From CBFHWY01 sp965659675 (GTDB lineage Bacteria; Bacteroidota; Bacteroidia; Flavobacteriales_G; Salibacteraceae), in assembly GCA_965659675.1 (NCBI GenBank), contig CBFHWY010000057.1:1-18710 (forward strand): 18,710 nucleotides of DNA, in the 5' to 3' direction. The notes below the pieces were generated by a model, which made no database searches, had not been told where the DNA came from, and saw only the letters and a program-made list of their open reading frames with translations. This document shows positions 5,939-13,297 of the stretch, one piece after another (the stretch's first letter is position 1; each line of letters opens with the position of its first letter). The position numbers and the translations under genes are program-made.

Positions 5939-6577
5939 TTATTCAAAGTAGGAGTCATAAGTTGAGTCAAGTCTTGTAAGTACCTGATTGTTAGGGTCTG
6001 TTAATTGCTTTTGGATCAATTCAAACCCATAAGCTTTCAGTTGATACAAAAAGGTAGAATCTGAGCCTGTGCTTCTTTTCCGGACATTAAAGTACATCGC
6101 ATCTGGTCTGTTCATCAGTAAACATTGGAGGTGTCCAGCTTCGTTTTTAGAGGCGACAAGTAAATCATCTAGTACCTGACCAGCATTTTTGCTCCAGAGG
6201 ACGGCATGAAGTTCTGTATACTGATCATCGGGCCTTAGTATGAAGAAGCTATACTTCTCGTTGAGGTCGATCTTCGAACTTGCATAATATTCACCGGGTC
6301 CGATCTCAGATCGGGAGATGAGTGAGTCATAGACCGCATTCAATTTTATTCCCTCAAAAGGGTAGCTCTTGCTCATGGAGTCACTCCAACTAAAAATGAA
6401 AAGAGATTGCTCTTCAAACTCTGGAATGGCGACGAGCATAGAATCTTCAACATGCTCAGTTTTATTTATCATTTCTGGCTTTGGTTTTGCCTGAGTCTGC
6501 TCGACAGGCTTTTCTTTTCCTCCCTGAGTGGAACAGGAGACAACAAGAAAGCTCAAGATTATAACCAGGTACTTCAT
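5939..6577 (-). CDS. Uncharacterised lipoprotein
   Basis: A 212-residue protein with a lipoprotein signal peptide: MKYLVIILSFLVVSCSTQ, lipobox VVSC with the modified Cys at 15. A short low-complexity linker rich in Lys, Glu, Gln and Pro (17-38) leads to a globular part with no motif I can name. It is therefore a membrane-anchored envelope protein, in the inner or outer membrane; no clear surface-export signal is seen after the Cys. Its ATG overlaps the TGA of the TIGR02757 gene (ATGA), so it is probably translated by coupling and is the last gene of the ABC ATPase-TIGR02757-lipoprotein transcript. Function unknown. Confidence 0.85.
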   Translation of the reverse strand: MKYLVIILSFLVVSCSTQGGKEKPVEQTQAKPKPEMINKTEHVEDSMLVAIPEFEEQSLFIFSWSDSMSKSYPFEGIKLNAVYDSLISRSEIGPGEYYASSKIDLNEKYSFFILRPDDQYTELHAVLWSKNAGQVLDDLLVASKNEAGHLQCLLMNRPDAMYFNVRKRSTGSDSTFLYQLKAYGFELIQKQLTDPNNQVLTRLDSTYDSYFE

Positions 6578-7338
6578 TTCTTTTCTTTTCCAAATGATTC
6601 GAAAGCGCCCAACCCAAATAAGGCCAGGTCATATTTGATTGGATCCACCGGATCGAATTTACGCAGTTCATCGCTTAACTCAACGACTGCTTTCCAGTCA
6701 TTTTGTTTTCTTTTTAATAGCCCCAGCTCTCTACCAACGTTGCCCGTATGTATATCTAAAGGGATCATCAGATCAGAGGACTTCATTTTTGTCCAAATAC
6801 CAAAGTCAACATTACTTTTTCTGACCATCCAGCGCAAGAACATATTGATCCTTTTTGCGGAGGAAGCTTTCCTCGGATTTGAAATGTGCTTGGTTGTTCG
6901 ACTTAATGGGCTTAAAGACAAGAAAATATTTCTAAAATTCACAATGCGCTCCAATTGTGAACTTCCATGATCAAAGGCAGTTTCCAGTCCGCCTTCATTC
7001 CGATAGATGTGCTTCAGTGCCCTCAAGAAATAGATGAGGTCATCTTGTTGAAAGGTGCGGTGAACAAAGCTTGGAAGACTTTTGATTTCCGAATCACTTG
7101 CATTTAGGATAAATTCATGGGGTTGATAGGAGAGCATTTCGCATAATCGAAATGCATTTTGGATAATGGTCTTTCGCTGACCCCAGGCAATGATGGCGGT
7201 TAAGAATGCAATGATCTCAATATCTTCTTTCTTATCAAATTCATGAGGAACCTGAATGGGGTCACTGGGAATAAAGCTTGCTCGATTGTATTCAAGTGCT
7301 TTAAGGTCCAAAAAGTCTTTTAATTCTTCCGGACTCAA
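6574..7338 (-). CDS. TIGR02757 family protein (DUF2400)
   Basis: A 254-residue protein of the TIGR02757 family, a conserved, mostly helical bacterial family of unknown function with a fold reminiscent of HhH-GPD DNA glycosylases. Seen family stretches are ALEYNRASFIPSDPIQVPH (14-32), FLTAIIAWGQRKTI (45-58) and near the end DIHTGNVGRELGLLKRKQ, followed by FDPVDPIKYDLALFGLGAF. The start is TTG at 7338: there is no in-frame ATG or GTG between it and the upstream in-frame TAG, and the family N-terminus begins right there. The stop of the ABC ATPase gene (TGA, 7342-7340) is one base before this TTG, and its own TGA overlaps the next ATG, so three genes form a coupled unit. No enzymatic role can be stated from sequence. 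Confidence 0.9.
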   Translation of the reverse strand: MSPEELKDFLDLKALEYNRASFIPSDPIQVPHEFDKKEDIEIIAFLTAIIAWGQRKTIIQNAFRLCEMLSYQPHEFILNASDSEIKSLPSFVHRTFQQDDLIYFLRALKHIYRNEGGLETAFDHGSSQLERIVNFRNIFLSLSPLSRTTKHISNPRKASSAKRINMFLRWMVRKSNVDFGIWTKMKSSDLMIPLDIHTGNVGRELGLLKRKQNDWKAVVELSDELRKFDPVDPIKYDLALFGLGAFESFGKEKK

Positions 7339-7339
7339 G

Positions 7340-7996
7340 TCAAAGCATTTTTCCGTCCTCTATGGTGAGTTTCCGATCGGCCATTCCTGCAAGCTCGTTG
7401 TTGTGGGTAACGATCACAAAGGTTTGTTCGAGTTCATCCCTGAGCTGAAAGAAAAGCGAATGAAGTTCATCCGCAGTGGAGGAGTCTAGATTTCCAGATG
7501 GTTCGTCGGCCAGCACAATACTGGGCTGATTGATCAGTGCTCTTGCCACAGCAACCCTTTGTTGTTCCCCGCCGCTTAACTCTGATGGTTTGTGTTCTGT
7601 TCTGTGATCGATTGAAAGAAGTTCAAAAAGGGCCTTTGCTTTTTTCTCAGCTTCCGACTTGCTCATTCCAGCAATGTATGCGGGAATACACACATTTTCT
7701 ATGGCATTGAATTCCGGAAGTAGTTGATGAAATTGGAAAATGAATCCAATATGCTTATTCCTAAATCGCGAGAGCTTTTGATCCTTAAAACGGAATACAT
7801 CTTCATTTTCTATACTTAATGTCCCCGAATTGGGGCGATCTAAAGTACCGAGAATTTGAAGCAAGGTGGTTTTTCCAGCACCTGATTTCCCAACAATAGA
7901 AACGATCTCCGCCTTATTGATACTCAGGTTGATGCCCTTTAAGACTTCCAATGAGCCATAAGACTTGTGAATATTATCGCATTCCAGGATTGCCAT
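7340..7996 (-). CDS. ABC transporter ATP-binding protein, LolD-like
   Basis: A 218-residue ABC ATPase of the LolD/MacB class. All motifs are complete: Walker A GKSGAGKTT (36-44), Q-loop Gln88 in GFIFQFHQLLPEF, signature LSGGEQQR (140-147), Walker B IVLADEPSGNLD (160-171) and the switch His198 in VTHN. LolD energises LolCE to release outer-membrane lipoproteins from the inner membrane; MacB-type relatives drive efflux. No permease gene is adjacent, as is usual for this gene in Bacteroidota, so the partner must be encoded elsewhere. It heads the cluster with TIGR02757 and a lipoprotein. A perfect TAnnTTTG element (8001-8008) ends 4 nt before the ATG, which would make the transcript nearly leaderless. 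Calling it lolD itself is plausible but not proven. Confidence 0.93.
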   Translation of the reverse strand: MAILECDNIHKSYGSLEVLKGINLSINKAEIVSIVGKSGAGKTTLLQILGTLDRPNSGTLSIENEDVFRFKDQKLSRFRNKHIGFIFQFHQLLPEFNAIENVCIPAYIAGMSKSEAEKKAKALFELLSIDHRTEHKPSELSGGEQQRVAVARALINQPSIVLADEPSGNLDSSTADELHSLFFQLRDELEQTFVIVTHNNELAGMADRKLTIEDGKML

Positions 7997-8000
7997 GCCC

Positions 8001-8008
8001 CAAAAATA
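8001..8008 (-). promoter_or_regulatory. Perfect -7 element upstream of the ABC ATPase gene
   Basis: Minus-strand TATTTTTG is an exact match to the Bacteroidota -7 consensus TAnnTTTG. It ends only 4 nt before the ATG at 7996, so the mRNA would have almost no leader. No well-placed -33 TTTG is seen. Confidence 0.4.
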
Positions 8009-8079
8009 GGAAAGTAGACCCAGCTAGCGCGATGAGGCAAAAATGATTCAATCCCGTTCTGAAACAAGGGTGATTTGAT

Positions 8080-8087
8080 TACATTTG
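8080..8087 (+). promoter_or_regulatory. Perfect -7 element upstream of sucC
   Basis: TACATTTG matches TAnnTTTG exactly and ends 23 nt before the sucC ATG, giving a leader of roughly 17 nt. GTTCTG at 8056-8061, about 18 nt upstream, could be a degenerate -33 element. Confidence 0.5.
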
Positions 8088-8110
8088 AGCCCACAAAATC
8101 CGCGATAAAA

Positions 8111-9301
8111 ATGAATCTTCACGAGTATCAGGGAAAGTCAATTTTAAAGTCACACGGAGTAGCAATTCAAGAAGGAATTGTAGCCAAAACTCCAGAAGAA
8201 GCTGTGGCTGCAGCAAAGAAATTAAACGAGGAAACCGGAACAGACTGGTGGGTGATCAAAGCTCAGATCCATGCTGGAGGTCGCGGTAAAGGTGGTGGAG
8301 TGAAACTTGCCAAGAGTATTGAGGATGTAAAGAATATCTCCGACGAGATCATCGGAATGATGCTGAAAACTCCTCAAACGCCGCCAGAAGGAAAGAAAGT
8401 AAACCAGGTGTTGGTAGGCCAGGATGTGTACTATCCCGGAGAAGGTGAGCCGAGCGAATTCTATATGAGTGTGCTGCTTAATAGAGCTACAGGAAGAAAT
8501 ATGATCATGTATTCTACCGAAGGTGGAATGGATATTGAAACTGTGGCCGAAAAAACTCCTCACCTGATCTTCACAGAAGAGGTTGATCCTGCTGTAGGTC
8601 TTCAAGGCTTTCAAGCCAGAAAGATCGCTTTTAATCTAGGACTGGAAGGACAAGCGATGAAGCAAATGGTCAAGTTTGTCAGTGCACTTTACAAAGCCTA
8701 TGAAGCTTCTGATTCATCACTTTTTGAGATCAATCCTGTTTTAAAGACCTCTGACGACAAAGTAATTGCAGTGGACTGCAAAATGACAGTGGATGACAAT
8801 GCACTTTTCCGTCACAAAGACATTGCTGAGATGCGCGACGTTACGGAGGAAGATCCTACTGAAGTGGAAGCAGGAAAGCATGACCTGAACTACGTGAAAC
8901 TCGACGGAAACGTGGGTTGTATGGTAAATGGTGCTGGTCTTGCCATGGCCACCATGGACATCATCAAATTGAGTGGAGGAGAGCCAGCAAACTTTCTTGA
9001 TGTAGGAGGAACTGCAAATGCAGAGCGTGTTGAGCAGGCTTTCAGGATCATTCTTAAAGATCCGAATGTAAAAGCTATTCTAGTAAATATCTTCGGTGGT
9101 ATTGTTCGTTGTGATCGTGTTGCCCAAGGTGTGGTTCAGGCATATCAGAATATTGGAGATGTTCCTGTTCCAATTATCGTTAGGCTACAGGGAACAAATG
9201 CTGAAGAAGCTAAAAAGATCATCGACGAGTCGGGTCTCGAAGTTCATTCAGCGATCACATTGAATGAAGCTGCTGATCGCGTGAAAGAAGTCATGAGCTA
9301 A
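8111..9301 (+). CDS. sucC: Succinyl-CoA ligase (ADP-forming), beta subunit
   Basis: A 396-residue protein, the normal SucC length. With SucD it interconverts succinyl-CoA and succinate with substrate-level phosphorylation of ADP or GDP in the TCA cycle, in the cytoplasm. The start MNLHEYQGKSIL (8111) is the canonical family N-terminus; an in-frame ATG at 8075 would add 12 residues and overlap the promoter element. The ATP-grasp nucleotide site is visible as IKAQIHAGGRGKGGGVK (49-65), and the C-terminal ligase part has NFLDVGGTA and ILVNIFGGIVRCDRVAQG. No sucD follows; the next gene runs the opposite way, so the alpha subunit is encoded elsewhere. The last 11 nt overlap the convergent dehydrogenase gene. 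Confidence 0.98.
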   Translation: MNLHEYQGKSILKSHGVAIQEGIVAKTPEEAVAAAKKLNEETGTDWWVIKAQIHAGGRGKGGGVKLAKSIEDVKNISDEIIGMMLKTPQTPPEGKKVNQVLVGQDVYYPGEGEPSEFYMSVLLNRATGRNMIMYSTEGGMDIETVAEKTPHLIFTEEVDPAVGLQGFQARKIAFNLGLEGQAMKQMVKFVSALYKAYEASDSSLFEINPVLKTSDDKVIAVDCKMTVDDNALFRHKDIAEMRDVTEEDPTEVEAGKHDLNYVKLDGNVGCMVNGAGLAMATMDIIKLSGGEPANFLDVGGTANAERVEQAFRIILKDPNVKAILVNIFGGIVRCDRVAQGVVQAYQNIGDVPVPIIVRLQGTNAEEAKKIIDESGLEVHSAITLNEAADRVKEVMS

Positions 9302-10151
9302 CTTTTGCTCCAACTGCTGATTTAGCGATCAATTCTTCACTATAATTCCAAAGCTTTTCGGCTTTGTCAGCTTTCATTGATTCTTCACTGCTTTTAGCTT
9401 CCTTCGACTTTTTGAAGTAGGCTCCGTTGTGCAAATGGTCTCTGGTTTCGGCCAAATAGACACTGGTCTTTGAACCCTGGTCTGATGAGATCATGAAAAA
9501 GGACCCTAGCTTTATCAGCCAGCCCATGATGCCTTTGTATTCCGAACCAAAGCCCGTATTCACAACCCCAGGATGCAGGCAATAGGCCCTGATATTGATG
9601 TCTTTCCATTTTTCCACTAGCGCTTTTGTGAAATAGATGTTGCAGAGCTTGGCATCCGCATAAGCCTTAAAGCCTGAATAACTCTCTTTTCTTCTGGAAA
9701 GGTCTGTGAAGTTCAACTTTCCCATGCGATGAGCTTCTGAACTTACGGAAATGACCCTTGGCTCATCCGACTTTGCTAATTCATCCTTGAGCAGTTTGGT
9801 GAGGAAGAAATGCCCCAGGTGATTCATCGCAAAGGTGTACTCCAGGTTATCCGCGCTGTAGCGCAATTCAGGTATGATGCCACCGGCATTGTTAATGAGT
9901 ACATCTAATACGGTGTGCTTCTTCTTAAGTTCGGATGCAGCCCTTCTGACACTTTGGAGATCAGCCAGGTCACAAACGAAGTGATCAACACCACTGGCAC
10001 CGAGAAGCATTAACTCCTGCCTCAGGAGTTTTAGTTTTTCTTCATTCCGGCTTAAGAGTATGAGGTGATGTCCGCTCTTTGCTAATGTCTTTGCGCTAGA
10101 TTCACCAATACCACTTGTTGGTCCTGTGATAGCTATGACTTTCTTTTTCAA
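9291..10151 (-). CDS. Short-chain dehydrogenase/reductase, retinol dehydrogenase-like
   Basis: A 286-residue classical-type SDR. It has the nucleotide-binding TGPTSGIG (9-16), Asp61 in CDLAD, NNAG (87-90), Asn110 in MNHLGHFFLT, catalytic Ser137 in ISVSSEAH and Tyr164-x-x-x-Lys168 in AYADAKL. The sequence HPGVVNTGFG after the active site and overall length fit the retinol dehydrogenase/WW-oxidoreductase-like branch common in bacteria. Arg35 after strand 2 (LLSRNEEK) suggests NADP(H). Substrate unknown. The start appears to be TTG at 10151 (LKKKVIAITG); an in-frame TAA lies four codons upstream and there is no ATG before the Rossmann motif. The gene ends inside the last codons of sucC on the opposite strand. 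Confidence 0.92.
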   Translation of the reverse strand: MKKKVIAITGPTSGIGESSAKTLAKSGHHLILLSRNEEKLKLLRQELMLLGASGVDHFVCDLADLQSVRRAASELKKKHTVLDVLINNAGGIIPELRYSADNLEYTFAMNHLGHFFLTKLLKDELAKSDEPRVISVSSEAHRMGKLNFTDLSRRKESYSGFKAYADAKLCNIYFTKALVEKWKDINIRAYCLHPGVVNTGFGSEYKGIMGWLIKLGSFFMISSDQGSKTSVYLAETRDHLHNGAYFKKSKEAKSSEESMKADKAEKLWNYSEELIAKSAVGAKVSS

Positions 10152-10183
10152 TGTGCTTTTTTATTTATGACGATTAATTCGAT

Positions 10184-10191
10184 CAAATGTT
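10184..10191 (-). promoter_or_regulatory. Candidate -7 element for the dehydrogenase gene
   Basis: Minus-strand AACATTTG matches seven of eight positions of TAnnTTTG and lies 33 nt before the TTG start, in the 52-nt gap after the DUF3108 stop. Weak evidence alone. Confidence 0.2.
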
Positions 10192-10203
10192 TGAGCTAAG
10201 ATG

Positions 10204-11037
10204 CTAATGCTTTAGTCCATTCATTTCCTGAACCACTGCGCGAATGTTACCTACTAATATCGGTGTTTTGATGTAGAGTGGCACTCTGTTTTTGTCATCA
10301 CTGACCCAAACAGACATATCTTCTCCACCCGGAAAAATGGTTCCTTCGATCAGCCGGGGTTGAAACTTGATACAGGCTTGGAGCCCCATTCCATCGATCT
10401 TCTTGTTCTCTTTTCCGAGGTAACGGATATAAGTATCATAGACCTCACCATCCAAAATAAGTTTGATCGGGATTTCATCACCTGATTCATATTCTTCCCA
10501 TGGAATACACCTTGCATAATAGATCATGCTGAGCACATCGTAAACCTGGCTTGGAAAATCGATGGTATCTCTTTTCATCTCTTTTCCCGGTCGCTTAAAG
10601 AAGGAATATGCTTTGTCTTCCTTGTGCTTAAATAAGTACTGATTGTGGTAATAGACCTTGCCCTCCTCAACATCTCGAATAAAGCGATATGGTCTCAGGT
10701 TGACAAAGTCAGAATAGGACTCATAGCGATCACGCACTTTATAGAACCAGTCGTACTTTGGATATGTCTTTCCATCACCAACAAAGTGATATACATCTTT
10801 TCCCAGGTGCTTTTGCTTATCCACGGAGAAGGTGACCTCCCCGGCTTCTACCCAGATCAATCCCCAATTGTATAGGATCTTGTACTTCACCGACTCTCCA
10901 TAAACGAAAGGTTTTTCAAAGCCTGATTCAGGTAATGCAGCCTGTCCAAGACAAATTTTGACCAAAAAAAATCCTCCTGCGATCAGCAAGGAGGATCTTA
11001 GATTTTTGATCGACCGATATTTATCCTTCTTCTTCAA
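10204..11037 (-). CDS. DUF3108 domain-containing periplasmic protein
   Basis: A 277-residue exported protein. After a charged start (KKKDKYRSIKNLRSS) comes a hydrophobic signal segment (about 16-31, ending CLGQA). The mature part has the DUF3108 pattern: FVYGESVKYKILYNWGLIWV (44-63) with AGEVTF, then YDWFYKVRDRYESY, LRPYRF and a C-terminal VPLYIKTPILVGNIRA, which is a beta-rich, probably lipocalin-like or YceI-like barrel in the envelope. Function is not known. The start codon is TTG (11037), lying 17 nt inside the end of the DUF1573 gene; no ATG or GTG was seen in that frame nearby. The pair is probably co-transcribed and coupled. Confidence 0.9.
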   Translation of the reverse strand: MKKKDKYRSIKNLRSSLLIAGGFFLVKICLGQAALPESGFEKPFVYGESVKYKILYNWGLIWVEAGEVTFSVDKQKHLGKDVYHFVGDGKTYPKYDWFYKVRDRYESYSDFVNLRPYRFIRDVEEGKVYYHNQYLFKHKEDKAYSFFKRPGKEMKRDTIDFPSQVYDVLSMIYYARCIPWEEYESGDEIPIKLILDGEVYDTYIRYLGKENKKIDGMGLQACIKFQPRLIEGTIFPGGEDMSVWVSDDKNRVPLYIKTPILVGNIRAVVQEMNGLKH

Positions 11038-11611
11038 CGAGAGCTTTGATCTGAAGAACAGTTTCGTTAGGTGATGTGTTCGCGAGAATGGTCACACTTT
11101 TCTGTTGTGCTCCGATCTGCTGACCTGGACTGTATTTCACCTTGATCTCTCCTTGTCCTCCCGGAGGTATTGGCTCTGTTGGATATTCTGGAACCGTACA
11201 ACCGCATGAACCATTGGCTGTTTGAATGATCAGTGGGTTCTCGCCTGTATTTGTAAAAGCGAAAACATGCAAGTTCTCCGTGTTTTGTTTGATCGTTCCG
11301 AAATCGAAACTATTCTCAGCAAACTGCATGGTGGTCGTTGGCATGTTAGAGGCGGCTGGACGTGAATCCAATCCAGCATCTCCACCACTGTTGTTGATCG
11401 TTGTGCTAAGATTCATGTTATCCTCAGGTCCAAAATAACTTTCCTGCCCGGCGTTGTTGGAAGGAAGTGTGTTAGCTGGTTGCGAACTATAGCTGTTTGC
11501 TTTTGGAGTTACAATGCGTTTCTCCTTTTTAAAGAAGCTCATATATACCATTGATACGGTAATAACTCCGAGCATGGCGATCTTAACTATTTCGATAGTG
11601 TCTTTATTCAT
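11021..11611 (-). CDS. DUF1573 domain protein with N-terminal membrane anchor
   Basis: A 196-residue protein. Residues 9-27 form one hydrophobic helix (IVKIAMLGVITVSMVYMSF) followed by Lys residues, so it is either an anchored or a weakly cleaved periplasmic protein. A Ser/Asn/Pro-rich linker (about 37-95) leads to a DUF1573 Ig-like domain (about 96-193): FDFGTIKQ, HVFAFTNTGENPLII, the conserved CGCTVPEYP (136-144) and IPPGGQGEIKVKYSP. DUF1573 is abundant in Bacteroidota envelope proteins; its function is unknown. It has its own perfect promoter element (11629-11636), and its end overlaps the DUF3108 gene by 17 nt. Confidence 0.92.
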   Translation of the reverse strand: MNKDTIEIVKIAMLGVITVSMVYMSFFKKEKRIVTPKANSYSSQPANTLPSNNAGQESYFGPEDNMNLSTTINNSGGDAGLDSRPAASNMPTTTMQFAENSFDFGTIKQNTENLHVFAFTNTGENPLIIQTANGSCGCTVPEYPTEPIPPGGQGEIKVKYSPGQQIGAQQKSVTILANTSPNETVLQIKALVEEEG

Positions 11612-11628
11612 AGTGATTGAAATTTAAG

Positions 11629-11636
11629 CAAATATA
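11629..11636 (-). promoter_or_regulatory. Perfect -7 element upstream of the DUF1573-DUF3108 pair
   Basis: Minus-strand TATATTTG is an exact match to TAnnTTTG in the 28-nt gap between the S41 peptidase stop and the DUF1573 ATG, leaving a leader of about 12 nt. It suggests that the pair is transcribed separately from the peptidase gene as well as by read-through. Confidence 0.5.
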
Positions 11637-11639
11637 AAA

Positions 11640-13217
11640 TCAAGGATTTGATAAATAGGATTTAAAATTTTTATCGTCTAAAGATTCAAGGGCAACCTTC
11701 AGGGTCGGATCAATTTGATTGATCACCTGGTAGTAGGCATTAATGTCCCAAACCCCTCTGGCCATGTAGGCTAAAAGAAGGTTGTCAATTTTATCTTTAG
11801 ACTCATTGTAGCCTTCTTCATCGAACTCTAGCCCTTTTTCAGCGGCGTATTCGGTGAAGCGCTTAACCTCTACCTCAACGGGGTATTCTTCGATGAATTG
11901 TGAGATGCTTTTGTAATCTCTCTTGATCTCCTTGCGATGACCATCGAGCGCATCCAGCGTATATGAGTTAAAGTGTCCTTTTCTCAATAAATTCAGATAA
12001 TAGTCTGAGCGCCCGTTTGTATCCAGTGGAACAAAAATATCTGGCACGATGCCACCGCCTCCGTAAACGGTGCGTCCATTTTTAGTCTCATACTTCAGTG
12101 AATCGGGCAGTTTTATGCTATCTGCTGAAAACACCTCTCCACTTTCAAATCGATCATCAATAAGATCGTAATATGCGTCTTTTCCTTTATCGTAGGGTCG
12201 TTGGATCGAACGTCCAGAAGGTGTGTAATATCTCGATATCGTAAGGCGTATAGCAGATCGATCTGGCAGCATATAAGGTTTTTGCACCAGGCCTTTCCCG
12301 AAAGAACGACGACCAACAACAAGTCCTCGATCCCAATCCTGTATTGCACCCGTAACGATCTCGCTGGCAGATGCAGAACCTTCATCAATAAGGATCACCA
12401 GTTTACCTTTTTCAAAGACTCCTTTGCTCGTTGCAAATTTTTCGTCTTTTGGGAAATTTCTTCCTTGTGTGTACACAACCAATTCACCTTTTTCCAGAAA
12501 CTCATCAGCAAGGTCAATGGCAGTATTCAAGTATCCCCCGCTATTTCCTCGAAGATCCAGGACAAGGGATTTCATGCCCTCCTTATCGAGCATTTTCATC
12601 TTCTCATTAAATTCATCAACTGTCTTCCTTGCAAAGCGATTCACCTTGATATAGCCTACCTTATCGTTGATCATGTATCCGGCATCTACGCTGTAGATCG
12701 GTATCTTGTCTCTGGTGATCTCAAAGTCGACCAATTTGTTCAGGCCACTTCGCTTGATCCCTACGATCACCTTGGATCCCTTTTTTCCTCTTAGGGTCTT
12801 TTGAACATCGGAGTTTTTGAAACCAACCCCGGCCACGGTATCGGCATCGATGGTGATGATCTTGTCACCTGCCAATATTCCTAATTTTTCTGACGGTCCA
12901 CCTGCGATTGGGGAAACTACGAGGATAGTATCATCATGGATGTTGAACTGAATTCCAATTCCTTCAAACTCTCCCTCTAGAGGCTCATTCATTTTCTTAA
13001 GCTCGTCGGCAGAGATATAGACAGAGTGTGGGTCAAGATCCTCCAGCAGGGTTACGATCGCATGTTCAACCAGGTGATCCATCCCTGGCGTGTCAACATA
13101 CCAGTCGTTCACAAGCCTGAGCAGCGTGTTCATTTTATCCATTTGCCGATAGATGTCACTCTGGGCAAATGATTGGCTTGAAATTAAAATAGCAAGTGCT
13201 AGAAGGAGCTTTTTCAT
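11640..13217 (-). CDS. S41 family C-terminal processing peptidase
   Basis: A 525-residue secreted serine protease of the CtpA/Prc type. A signal peptide (MKKLLLALAILISSQSFAQS) is followed by an N-terminal helical region with DPHSVYIS (62-69), a PDZ domain (about 83-170, with FEGIGIQF and GILAGDKI) and the S41 catalytic domain. The Ser-Lys dyad is visible: Ser283 in DEGSASASEI and Lys308 in SFGKGLVQ, 25 residues apart as in known CTPs, with Gln312 after the Lys. It would act in the periplasm, cleaving C-termini of envelope proteins. A C-terminal extension of about 140 residues (from VPDIFVPLD) is helical and usual for Bacteroidota members. The DUF1573 and DUF3108 genes follow on the same strand. 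Substrates cannot be told from sequence. Confidence 0.96.
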   Translation of the reverse strand: MKKLLLALAILISSQSFAQSDIYRQMDKMNTLLRLVNDWYVDTPGMDHLVEHAIVTLLEDLDPHSVYISADELKKMNEPLEGEFEGIGIQFNIHDDTILVVSPIAGGPSEKLGILAGDKIITIDADTVAGVGFKNSDVQKTLRGKKGSKVIVGIKRSGLNKLVDFEITRDKIPIYSVDAGYMINDKVGYIKVNRFARKTVDEFNEKMKMLDKEGMKSLVLDLRGNSGGYLNTAIDLADEFLEKGELVVYTQGRNFPKDEKFATSKGVFEKGKLVILIDEGSASASEIVTGAIQDWDRGLVVGRRSFGKGLVQKPYMLPDRSAIRLTISRYYTPSGRSIQRPYDKGKDAYYDLIDDRFESGEVFSADSIKLPDSLKYETKNGRTVYGGGGIVPDIFVPLDTNGRSDYYLNLLRKGHFNSYTLDALDGHRKEIKRDYKSISQFIEEYPVEVEVKRFTEYAAEKGLEFDEEGYNESKDKIDNLLLAYMARGVWDINAYYQVINQIDPTLKVALESLDDKNFKSYLSNP

Positions 13218-13297
13218 GTTCAGATCTTAGTTCTAGATAATACAAGCATACGAAAGCCTTGTTTAGTCTGTTGTTCTTATAAGAGTTTTTTAACAAT

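Noticed and set aside
6407..6970. Plus-strand open frame of 187 codons across the lipoprotein/TIGR02757 junction
   Set aside because: Antisense to two supported genes with coupled starts and stops; low-complexity Ser/Phe/Leu translation without recognisable domains.
8111..9301. sucC start at the upstream ATG (8075)
   Set aside because: The added 12 residues are not in the family and overlap the exact -7 promoter element; MNLHEYQGK is the canonical N-terminus.
12201..12794. Plus-strand open frame of 197 codons opposite the S41 peptidase
   Set aside because: Long but fully antisense to a conserved catalytic domain; its composition (Ser, Phe, Ile, Arg-rich) is that of a mirrored coding frame.
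13270..13290. TCTTATAAGA palindrome with a T-run as a terminator between the DASS and S41 genes
   Set aside because: The palindrome has no loop and the T-run is on the plus strand, while both genes are on the minus strand and the site is downstream of neither gene's stop in that sense.
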